A stretch of DNA of 64,000 nt, from assembly GCA_950022655.1 (NCBI GenBank), contig OX465588.1, positions 26,521,525 to 26,585,524 on the forward strand, written 5' to 3'. The notes under the pieces were generated by a model, which ran no database searches, was not told the origin of the DNA, and saw only the letters and a list, made by a program, of their open reading frames with translations. Shown one piece after another: positions 21,401 through 33,400 of the stretch. How positions within the stretch are numbered: the first letter of the stretch is position 1; every line of letters starts with the position of its first letter. A program made the position numbers and the translations under genes. Source of the stretch: Alentia gelatinosa. Taxonomy: Eukaryota > Annelida > Polychaeta > Phyllodocida > Polynoidae.

Positions 21401-24400
21401 CAAAGTGCGCGAGTGCGACACTGTCCTCTGTCTCATTCGCTTCACTGGTCTCATTCGCTCAACACCTATTTTTCTATCGCTCCTTGGCTTATCGCCCTCC
21501 GTACCTTCGGTCTCCGTATTCCCCTGAATATCGGCAGACGAGGACAGGGATACCAAGCGATTCAGTGATTTAAGGAATTATAGTCTAGTTATGTTGACCA
21601 GAAGCGCTGTGGCGGCATCCGCACCCGCGGAGGCCGAGACGGACTCGGAAATAACGATACGACAGCCGGCGGCCGAGAGCGACCACGTGGACTCGGTATC
21701 TCAACAGGGAACGAGCGCGAGCGCACGGACTCGGACTTCGCGCATCACAGCCCTGGAGGCCAACCTCGGAGGGGTCAGGACGGACGTCAACGAGGTAAAG
21801 ACGGACGTCGGTGAAGTAAGGACGGATATGACTAAAATATCGCGCCAGATGGACGGCATGATGGACGCGATCATGCAAATCTCCAGGCCGACCTCGCGCC
21901 GGGCCGGCTCACGGGCTTCCTCAGCGGCCGAACGGACAAGAGACTGGGCCCAGGATAAAAACGAGCGCCTCCTCCCCGCTCCCAGGGCACTCCGAGAGGC
22001 CTACACGACCGAGGAACACCTCCAGCGTGAATTCGGCCGTGAGGCCATGCGACACGACCGCACAACGGGTAAGAGCCTACTTTCTGATTTAAATGCCCGG
22101 AGGCCGACGGTGAAGCCGTACATGTTCATGGACAGAGATGGGGTGTACACGCTGCACCAGAAACTGGACATACGGTCGAGCCTCGGGCCTCTGGAGTACA
22201 TTTCATGTTTTGTGGCCTTATTAAATGACGATCGCGCCTTGCACCCCGAGGACAAGGAGCATATGTTCAAACACTTATACCAGGTGACGGTTGACGCGCA
22301 GGTACGGCCGTGGGCCGGCGTCAGACGCTGGTCAAACTACGTTTTCGACCAGGTCGAGTCGGGCAGGATGCGGTGGTCGGATCACGGCCGGATACAGGAA
22401 GAACGTGTCCGGCTCGCGATGACCAGTGCCCACACGTCTAACAACAGTCAAAACACGGAGACCGGACGTGCCCGGGGGAGCGAGGCCCCGTGCCGGGACT
22501 TCAATGGAGAGAGGGGGTGCCGCCACCGCAGCGACCACACTGAAGGGGGCATCCGGTGGTTGCACGTGTGCACGTTTTGCGACTCTGTGGGCAGGAAGTG
22601 CGGTCACTCGGTGCACGCCTGCAACCGTAAGCTGACTTACGGACACGGGTACGACAAAACGGCGGCTCCCCCTGTACCCACACCACGGCGGGTACCCCAG
22701 GCGGGGTATCAACTGCAGGCTACTACGAGGCCGGCGGCAGCGCAGAGTGTGGTACACCAACCCCAGCCGAGTTAAAAAAACGGGCCGGCCGCACCCCGCC
22801 AGTAGACGAGGCGCGAAACAAAGATGAAAGGGGGGCCGGCAGGACGGAGTGTTATGTAACGAAGCCGGCTCCCCCACGTGACGTCATCGATCACGTGACC
22901 CCCTCGGCATGTGGCCGAGGGGCAGAGATAAACAACAACAAAGACGGGGGGAATACACTCCCGGAGGAGATACCCCCCTTTCCACCGGCGGCGGTCGCCC
23001 CGGGCCCTGTGGAGGATGATGGTCTCAGTCGCTTGCCGGGTGTTAGTGTTAGTGCGCCGGGCCGAGATCAGGAATCTAACACTCCCGATTTTAAAGCACT
23101 TCGGGACGTCTGCGAAACAGGAGTCCACCGGGAGGGAGTGAGGACGGACCCGTTAGCCTTCAAGCAACATCGCCGGGAGACATGGCCGGAGTTCACGGCC
23201 GTGGGGCCCGCCAGGCACGCGGAGATATACCGGGCCGTGCGTGACACGGGAATCCCCAACGCACTCGGCGCTAGGGTCGAGGTGCCTTCCGACCTTAACC
23301 TACCTGCGTGGGAGCATTACCTAGGGCACGTGGAGGAGGCGCAGGAGCTCCTAGGCTTCCTGCGATACGGTTTCCCCCTGGGATACCTGGGACCGGAGAG
23401 TGATACCAGGGGGGTGGCCAACCACCCCAGCGCAACCTCTCACCCCGTGCAGGTAGAGAAGTTTCTGGGAAAGGAGGCAGGCTTTACCAATATGATGGGC
23501 CCGTTCGCCGAACCGCCTTTTAGCCCGTGGTGTCACGTGTCGCCACTCATGACACGGGAAAAGCGCGGGACGGACGACCGGCGCATCATTACCGATATGA
23601 CTTTCCCGAGGGAGTGCAGCGTGAACTCGTTCATCATTAAGAACTCGGTCTACGGACTGGAGCGAGAACACGGCCTCCCTACGGTGGACGAGTTTGTGGC
23701 CAAACTCGTCAAGGCAGGCACGTCGGCCTACATGTCGTCCATCGACGTGTCGCGTGCCTACAAGAACTTTAGGTGCGATCCCCTCGATTGGCCTCTGTTA
23801 TGTTTCACGTGGGAGGGCGGGCACTACTGCGATACGGCCATGCCGTTCGGCGCCCGTGCCTCCTCCTACCACATGCAGTGTGTGGCGGAGGCCATCGTGG
23901 GGATACTATCATCAAAGGGAGTTACGGCCGCGATGTACCTCGACGACCTCATCATCCTCTCCGAGGACCGAGGTAAGGCGGCCGTGGACTTCAGGATCGC
24001 GCGAGACCTTTTCTCGGAATTGGGCCTACCCGAGGCACGTGATAAAGCGCAGGAGCCGAGCCAGACCGTGACGTGGTTGGGGATAGAGATCGACGCCCGT
24101 GCCATGACTCTATCGATCCCCACGGCCAAGCTGGAGGACATCCGTGGTCACGTGTCGGCCGTAGCCAAGCGCCGGACGTTGACGAAACGGCAGCTTCAGT
24201 CGGTGCTCGGCCGGATATTACACGTGGCGAGGTGTATACGTCCGGCGCGGGCATTCGTCTCGAAGCTACTCGAGGCCCTCCGGGGGATGAGAGGCTTCTA
24301 CATGAACATCAATTCCGAGATGCGCCAGGATCTCGACTGGTTCGTTAAGTTTGCTCGGGGCTGGAACGGCCGCGCTCTCATCCCTCGAGGTCCCCCGACG

Positions 24401-27400
24401 CGGAGGATCACAGTAGATGCGTGCCTGTCGGGCGTCGGAGGAACCGACGGCCGCTTCTCGTACTCCGGCCAGGTGTGCCCCGTCCTCGATCCCGTGGAGT
24501 GCATCTCGGAGCTCGAGGCTCTGAATACCATCTACGCACTCCACACATTCATCACCGACAGGGATCGGGGATCACGGATTGAGGTGTTCTGTGATAACCT
24601 CGGAACTGTACAGACCCTCAATAGCGGGCGTGCCCGTAACCCTGTCCTGGCGGAGTGTGCCCGCCAGGCATGGATGGTGCAGGCACGTCTGCAGGTGGAA
24701 CTGGTCTTCAGCCATATCCCCGGGGTGCAAAACGTCATCGCAGATGCCCTGAGCAGAGCCCATCTGTCGAGGACGGAATACGATAAGGCCACTTCCCTCA
24801 TTCACATTCATGAGTTGTACCCTATCGTACTGTGTACCCATGCCTCTTTTGTACCCGTACTCCGTCTCTTCTGCAGATCGGGCGCTTCTCTTACTCCAGG
24901 CGAAGGCATCTGCGAGGCAGTCAGAGGCGCGTGCCCCAGGTACGCTCGCAAACCAGCGATCCGCAGTCACCACCTACCTGGCGTTCTGCAACCGGATGAG
25001 AACGGACCCCCGGGCACCGACCGTGAGCCTGATCACGTCGTACCTGGAATACGTGGCCGACCACGCCCCCTCGCCGGCCACGGTCGCCAACCAGTTATCG
25101 CACGTCCGGGCACACCTCCGACTGACGGGGGGGGACGTGCGGCCAACAGAGGATCACCGGGTGAAGCGTGCCCTCGAGGGCATGAGGAGAAACAAGCTTT
25201 ACGTGCCGAACGTGAAGGCCCCCATACCAATGGATGTGTTCAGGGCGGTCCTCGATGCCCTGACGGGATCGCCCCTCCATACGGCAATGAGGGCGGGCAT
25301 GCTGCTCATTTTCTACGCGGCCCTACGGCAGGGGGAGGTGGCGCCGCAGTCGGCTCGGGCATTCGATCCGGCTCGGAACCTCACTCGCGGGGACGTGGTC
25401 CTCGGCCGCCGGCACGTCACTATCACCATCAAGGCGGCCAAAAATCTTCAATACGTAGGGCAACAGAAAGTGATGCGCCTCGAGGCCGCGGACGATATCC
25501 GGGTGTGCCCGGTAGACGCGGTTCGAGGCCTACTACGGGCGGCCCCTACGGCTTCACTGCGGGACCCGCTTCTGACACTGCCCGATGGGACGACCATCAC
25601 ATCACGGGTTATGACCAACGAATGGGACCGCCTCCTACAGGCCACAGGCCAAACTGTGAAGACATACACCCTCCACAGCCTCAGGAAGGCCGCTGCCACT
25701 CAGGCCTTTGAGGCCGGGATACCTGAACTTAACATCCAGAGGTATGGAGGGTGGAGGTCCCAGGCTCACAGGGACTACATCAAAGTATCAGACCAAGAGA
25801 CTGTCAACAAGTCTCTCATTGAGTCTCTCTCCTTCAAAAACTGACTATAAAAAACTTTCCCACCCTCCTCTTCCCTTAACTATTGGCTTCTTGGCTATTT
25901 CTATTATTTTATTATTACATGTTATGTTTAACTATGTAATATCACATAATCTTCATTTATCTTATATCAAATATTATCACAATTGACAAACACATATCTA
26001 TGTCAATTTCAATATTTGTCATATTGTCACAAATCTTATCACAATTGACAAACACATATCTATGTCAATTTCTATATTTGTCTTATTATTGATACTCATG
26101 TATTTCTCTTATTCATATCAATAAGACTCATAAAATTAAATAAAATTTTATAAGCCCACTACGGCCTTCACTCTGTTTCATTGGGGATCTGGGGTAATGG
26201 GTTACCCATGGCCTTTGGTCAGGGGTGGTCATTGCCCCCCCTGGTGAAACCACTCTGCACTCGCGCACCCCTGCGCCACCTCTCCACTCTCGGCCGCACT
26301 AAACATCAAAGTGCGCGAGTGCGACACTGTCCTCTGTCTCATTCGCTTCACTGGTCTCATTCGCTCAACACCTATTTTTTCTACCCACCCACCCACTCCT
26401 TTTCTCTCCTACTCCTTACACTCGTAGGGCTATTTCTATTATTTTATTATTACATGTTATGTTTAACTATGTAATATCACATAATCTTCATTTATCTTAT
26501 ATCAAATATTATCACAATTGACAAACACATATCTATGTCAATTTCAATATTTGTCATATTGTCACAAATCTTATCACAATTGACAAACACATATCTATGT
26601 CAATTTCTATATTTGTCTTATTATTGATACTCATGTATTTCTCTTATTCATATCAATAAGACTCATAAAATTAAATAAAATTTTATAAGCCCACTACAGC
26701 CTTCACTCTGTTTCATTGGGGATCTGGGGTAATGTCCATAGATATACACATACAAACAGCATTACAATTAAAAGATGAACATATGATAAACTCTAAATAA
26801 TTTCAACTCATTCAGTCCTGTAGCCTCGAAAATGCATCATGCACTCGTCCTAAGTATAATTTTGCCCCCTAGAGTCCTTTGTTGATATATGAACTGATGT
26901 CACACATCTTACAATACAAGTATAATCATAGTTTTTCTTTGTTACATTATTCTATGCAACAGTGAATCAGAATGATAATGTCGTTCTTCATATAGAGTGA
27001 AAAGGAATCAAGAAAATGAAAGAATTATTTATTTAAATTTTCAATAATTTCTGAAGCACGTCCAGGAATCGTCGGGACTGAAAGAGTTAAAATTCCAAAA
27101 AGGCCGGAAATTTAGTTTCGTTCTCTGACATTCTATAAAACCGATTTTCTTTCCAATTCTGATAGGAGTTGAACTCCATAACGCCAGGAACCCACTGCGC
27201 TCTCGACACACTACGACAAGCGTTTCGACAGAATTCTTCAACATTTTGACACAGTGACCATGCGGTATTTTAGTTTCGTACTCTGACATTCTATAAAAGG
27301 CTATGGTGCAAAAATATTGATTCAAAGCCATGTCGGAGCCATGTCAGAGCCATGTCGCAAGCAGTAGGTGCTCGGCTTAAGGGGATGAAATATATACGTA

Positions 27401-30400
27401 CACCAAAGAAGATCTGCAGTTCAACCACCTTCAGTAAAACTTGAGACCTCATAAACTGAGTGTTGAAGACGTTTCCACAGAAGTAGACATCGGAGGCGTT
27501 AGTAAATTTACAACAGGTATTCGCCTCTTGTGCGTGGATGATGGCTGTAGTAGAGAAAGTGCTAAAAGCCAAGTCTTCCTTCTTGACTTCCTCTGTGGGT
27601 GAAACATATAAAATCCAGGTGAGTGCAAAGGTTCGGTGATCGATGCTCAGTATTTAGAAGGAAATTGATGTTTTGGTATGTGTCCTCGTTCGCCATCGAG
27701 TTTGGAGTGCCCAGTAATAAGAACGAGGCGATAGCCGAGTGAATATTCTGAAGCGCACCAAACGAGATGGTGAACATGGACTCAGACCAAGCACGAATAT
27801 GTTTCTGATTTTATCTTAGCCTGGAAATATTCATCTCTTTATCACCATTTGAGAACGAGTTACCGTTCTCGCAAGCCTGTTGAGAACGAGTTTGTAATGC
27901 TAAGCCTATGGACGTTTATACCAGGCTAAGATAAATACTGGTATCTAACTGTTATTTCTTTGTGATAACAATTATATAGGTACACATACCTGATTATCCA
28001 AGGTCCATTTAGTTAATTATGCGAATATGAAAATATTCTTTCATGATAGAAGTATGACACTATAATCAATTCTAGGGTCTATCATCATAGTTAAATGGTT
28101 TACATGTGTGTAATATCAATACGAAACTGTAAACCTTTTTATCTCTCAACGGGCAAATACAATTGCTGAAAAACAAACAAACAAGAGATCACAATATCAA
28201 TTTAGTAGAGAGGAAGGAGAAGGATGTTTCAGACGCTAAATACCCTTTCCCGGCACCACCGAATTCCCTGATACAGCCTCACACCGCAGGCAGCCCTGTC
28301 ATAAGATCTCTCACTCTCTAAGTTTTATTCTGTACTCTCATTACGCTCTATAGGAGAATAATTCTTAACGAATTAGGCTTAGAGCCTAGAGAACCCACTG
28401 GCCTGCCTCTCGTGCTAAAGACATCAATGCAACCCAAAGATTCCTATAATGTCAATGATGCCACCTAGCGGGAATACTGTGTGCCAGTGGATTCTCAAGG
28501 CTCTAAGCCTAGTTCGTTAAGAATTCTTGTCCCATAGAGGGCAGTGAGAACCTTGTACAGAATACCACTTAGCGAACAATACCTGGGTTAGCACCACTCT
28601 TACTGCAGGCACCTTAAACACAGAAACACTCAAACAGCAATGTCCCGTGGTTTGAGTACTTTGCCATATTAACTGATAGTATTTTATTGGACTAAATCAA
28701 CTACTGATATGTCCCTTGTATGTTGTCAAAGCTTTATAGAATTCAAATAAATAAATCGCTAATTATAAAAAAATCTACGATCATTAAACCAACCTAATAC
28801 CAAAGAAAATATTATAATGTTTAAGAAAGAACAACGAGAAATGAAAGAAAAATGATATAACTCCATTGAATTAAAATTCAGAATAGCAAAAGCGCCACGC
28901 CCCTTTTTCCAGATAAACTTGTATCTGAAATGGAAGGAGGGTCAGTGAAAAAAAGCGAACCTGAACCAGTAAACGAGAAAAAGAAAACCGACAGTAAAAT
29001 CGAGTCTTTTAAATGCTCTAATCCAGAAAAACTTTTGGAAATAACAAAAAAAAAGATCCAAAAAAACTGGTACCTAGGTTACTGATTGAAATCAGCGACG
29101 AGATCCAAGAAGATTCTACAGTTATTAAGAGAACACGGCTAGTATTACCACTGATTAGAATTCTGAAAAAAACATAGATGATAATACCAAACACAATATC
29201 GAAAAAAACAGAGATAGTGAGCAAACCAAAAAATTAACCCCTTGGCATGTCAATGCCAGATACATCAGATAAAAAAGAAGAAACACGGACGAAGAAAAAA
29301 AGAAAAACCAGTTATTGCAACACCAGAGAAATCCCTGAAGAAAACTCCGATCTCCATAAAACAAAAAGAAGATAATAAGAAAATTCTACCGAACACGACC
29401 TTTAAAATAACCATGAATATTACCCCAGAAAATACAAAAAAGAGACGACGAAAAAAAAGAAAAAGAAAGAGAGAGGAGGTGGAAAACAAAAGAAGAGATA
29501 ACCAAAGATGAGAGCCCATAAGAAGACCAAGACACGATATCGATCCCCGACACCCGCCGACACGACCAGCCAGTTACCCCCCCCCCCCTCCCCGATGCAT
29601 GCTCTAGAGGGACCCTCTATGATTCATTCGTCAGCTCTTTAAAGGGGGGCGTCCACCAACCACGACAAGGCTATGACAATGGCTTTCCGACAAGGTCCAC
29701 TACAACTCTATGATTGGAAGCCTTGTCGTAGCCTTGTCATGGTTGGTGGACCCCAGTTCCCTACAAGAGGCTACGACAAGGCCACGACAGGCTGCGACAT
29801 GAAGCTTGTCGGGGGCCTTCCAACAAGGTTATGACAAAATCGAACATGTTCGATTTTGGAGCCTTGTCGTGGCATGTTGTGGCATGTCGGGAGGTTGTTG
29901 CAGAGATCTACGATAGAATATTTAGGTGGAGCATGCACTTCCCGACAGGCTGCGACAAGGGCTCACGACAGCTCCCCTCCTCACGACAAGGCTGCGACAA
30001 GGCACCGATTGAAACTTTCTTGTCTGCGCGTGTCGGAGCCTTGTCGTGGTTGATGGATGCCCCCCTTTAAAAGACACTTGGCACATAATTAGAAAAATAA
30101 ACCAGCCACTAGGATGGGTTGTTATAGAAGAGTTGCAAGGAGTAATGAAATAAAAGAAAAAACGAGAGTATAAGAAAGAAAATATTAAGAAATTGATACA
30201 TGTATATAAAAAGTGTTTTTCACCTGAACCGGGTAATTAATAGTCATAAATGATTAATAGTAATTGAAATTAATCACAAATACATAGAATTTATATCTAA
30301 GACCGTTTTAAAATATTTCGAACTACTATCATGTAGAGGAAAGAATATATCCCTACAAAACACAATGTACGTATGTATACTTAACCTAGGAACTCAATCA

Positions 30401-33400
30401 TTAAAAATCAGTTTATTATGTTGCCATAGTAACCAACGAATTAAAGTGCTCCATATATATACCTCAATGATAAATGACAAGTGGAAAGCACACCTGATGA
30501 AAAGCAGAACCACTCGAAACTTTGTGTCATACTTACTCATGTAATTAAAATATAATATATGATAAAAAAAAAATTACATCATATCCAGTGGTTGTTTGGT
30601 TTATAATAATTCTTTTAAAAATCAATAGATATTTCTTTATCTATCGAATTTTGTTTACAAGTATCATTGATGCCTCTATAATGCATGGATGCATCATGCA
30701 GTGGTAGCTACGAGAATGCCTGGAGGCATCATGCATGGTGTGGTAGCCACGGGAATGCCTGGAGGCATCATGCATGGTGTGGTAGCCACGGGAATGCATG
30801 CAGGATCATGCCTCGGTTAAAAGGTGAAATTATTGTCTTCATATAGTTATGGTTCATTCTACATACCTAATCTTGTATTGATGCCCTTGCCGAAGGGGAA
30901 AGCCAGCATGGCATCATCATCAGTGATATCCATTTTAGTGTACATATTGTCTCCTTCAAGACTTGTGTGATCAATTAAGTCGTTTGACCATGTGTCAACC
31001 GTTTTCCCATCCGAGGTTTCCGCCATTTTCACCAATTTGTTGAAATCCTGTTGTAAGGAGAAATACAAGCACTGGATGTACATATTATTCAGGAGTTATA
31101 CGACCAATAAGAAACACAAGCGCTGGATGTACATGTTATTCAGGAGTTATAAGACCAATAAGAAACACAAGCGCTGGATGTACATATTATTCAGGAGTTT
31201 TAAGACCAATAAGAAACACAAGCGCTGGATGTACATATTATTCAGGAGTTATAAGACCAATAAGAAACACAAGCGCTGGATGTACATATTATTCAGGAGT
31301 TATAAGACCAATAAGAAACACAAGCGCTGGATGTACATATTATTCAGGAGTTATACGACCAATAAGAAACACAAGCGCTGGATGTACATATTATTCAGGA
31401 GTTATATGACCAATAAGAAACACAAGCGCTGGATGTACATATCATTCAGGAGTTATACGACCAATAAGCTCAACTGAACGATGGAATCTATAAATCACTA
31501 CATAAACGCACGTATAGGCCATAAATACTATTGTTTCCATTTGAATATGTCCGTATTTGGCGACTGGATTCCCTCTAAAAAGAACACCAGTTTCTTGTGA
31601 TTCAATTTCAAACATGTTTGAAATATATTAGGGCATAGTTGCCGACCCCCTGCTATAAACTAGACTGAGTCACCGACGACGCACATCCCATTCGTGGTGT
31701 GACTGCCGTTTTCCGGGAATTTTGCCAGGCGGTAGTCTCCGGGGCAGGAATCTCCAAGTGGGAATGGGCCTTTACTACCATACTGACCTGCCCGACTTGG
31801 CGACCCCCGACTGCCGCGTCACCCAACTGCTCCCAGCCCCCTGGTAAATATTCATAAACATAACTCCAACTAGCATAGCACAGGATTATATTGTATGTAT
31901 AGGGCGGTGTGACATTTTTGATATGACGCCAAATGGGACGACCTTCTTTACTTTTGAGGAGACGTATATATATGCGCGGATATTAAACTGAAACCTGAAA
32001 AGTTCGTCCAGTGTGAGGAAAACCCTTTAAGGATATACAAGGCCGGGGGTCGTCACTGCACTATTGACTCATGATGCCTGGAGGAATCACTCTACTAGTA
32101 ACGCATGATGCTTCAAGGCATTATTTTGCCAATTTTACAATGAAAATTTGTTTTAAGGTTACAGTCATGGCAACTGGACAGATGGCACCACTGAACGATG
32201 GCACATGGACTGATGGCACCTCTTTTTAGTTTCACCTGGACTGATGGTACCCGTGACTGGACTGATGGCAGCACTTATCTAGACTGATGGCACCACCTCT
32301 TTTTTTACCTGGACTTATGAGCATTTAAATTTAAATTTGAAGTTAAAGAGCAGGTATGGCCGGCCTTGTGGCCAACCAATTGAGAAGTTCTAAGGTCAAT
32401 GACTTGAACAATTACCACCGAATTACGTGGTTAATTCAGACACCCAGTAAAGTCTTGTTCCACTATGACTTTGGTGTCTGACATATCATCAGACTTATTA
32501 ATGATGCAATACGTATGAACATTGTCATATCATACTGAGTTTATGATACATCTTTGATACCATTTGCCTTGCCTACATATGTGTGAAACGTTTGACTTAT
32601 TAAAAGACTTATCAAACTTTCTTAAATCCTTGTCCTCCTCCATGATAGTCATGACACGAATATTATAGTATTTGGGAAAAAGATTTTTTCGCTTTCGCCA
32701 ACCCTTTGGTGGCGTCCGACGAGAAATTATTTTTTTTGACGTGGCATTTAAGTATCCCTAACCATACCGGTTGTCCATAGTATTCAGTCCCCAGGGGGAC
32801 TGGCTCTTGAGCCGGTGAATCCAATTGAATTCGATTTTGTTCCGCAGGGAACTGGCTCTTTTGCTGCCTGGATGGCTGAAGATGAAGTCTAAGATGTAGA
32901 CTTTTATGTCTTCGCATCCTTTATGGTCACACTGGTTAAAGTGTGTGGGGACATCATTTTGGGTGCTTCCCTTGGTAATGTTCCTGAGGTGTTCGTATAG
33001 CCTTTCCTTGACTTTTCTCTTGGTCTGGCCAACGTATTGCATGTTGCATCTACTGCATTCTAGACAGTAGGTCACATTTGAACTGTTGCAGGTGACCTTG
33101 GTTTTTGTGGTGTGCACCTTTTTGGTGGAGTTGGAGGTGATCTTGCCTCCATTGTCCAACATTTTACAGTATCTGCAATTCTTTTTCTTGCATTCATTTT
33201 TTGTGGCTCCGTTCTGTATGGGTTTGACTTTCTTACCCAAGTCAGAGCTCACGTTCAGTTTTGCCCGTACCAGATGGTCCTTCAGGTTTTTTGGGCGTCT
33301 GAAACCCTTCACGAGCTTGCGCTTGTGGATTTGTTTTGTGGTTATGGATCTACCCAGGATGTCCCAGTTGTTTTCGACCACTTCTCCCAACACATTACCA

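Larger units (their letters stand above)
21294..26734 (+). mobile_element. Ngaro-like tyrosine-recombinase (DIRS-order) retrotransposon, apparently complete
   Basis: About 5.4 kb, clearly more GC-rich than its surroundings, lying antisense in intron 8 of the PanK-like gene. It has split direct repeats in the order A1 - ORFs - B1 - A2 - B2 and three open frames: gag-like, RT/RNase H and tyrosine recombinase. There is no integrase or long terminal repeat. The recombinase follows the RNase H directly and no DNA methylase domain is seen, which fits Ngaro better than DIRS1 or PAT. The A and B copies look nearly identical and no frame is broken, so insertion is probably recent. Confidence 0.92.

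Noticed and set aside
22332..22877. 181-codon minus-strand frame inside the Ngaro element
   Set aside because: High-GC antisense shadow of the gag-like ORF, with no family motif.
24810..25844. A bacterial-type integron or phage integrase acquired by transfer
   Set aside because: The recombinase is the third frame of the retroelement, bounded by its repeats.
21294..26734. Classification as a DIRS1 or PAT element
   Set aside because: No inverted terminal repeats and no methylase domain were seen; repeats are split direct ones with RNase H followed straight by the recombinase, which fits Ngaro.
30992..31477. Long plus-strand frame with repeated KHKRWMYILFRSY units
   Set aside because: It is the 51-bp minisatellite read in a permanently open frame, overlapping a real exon on the other strand.
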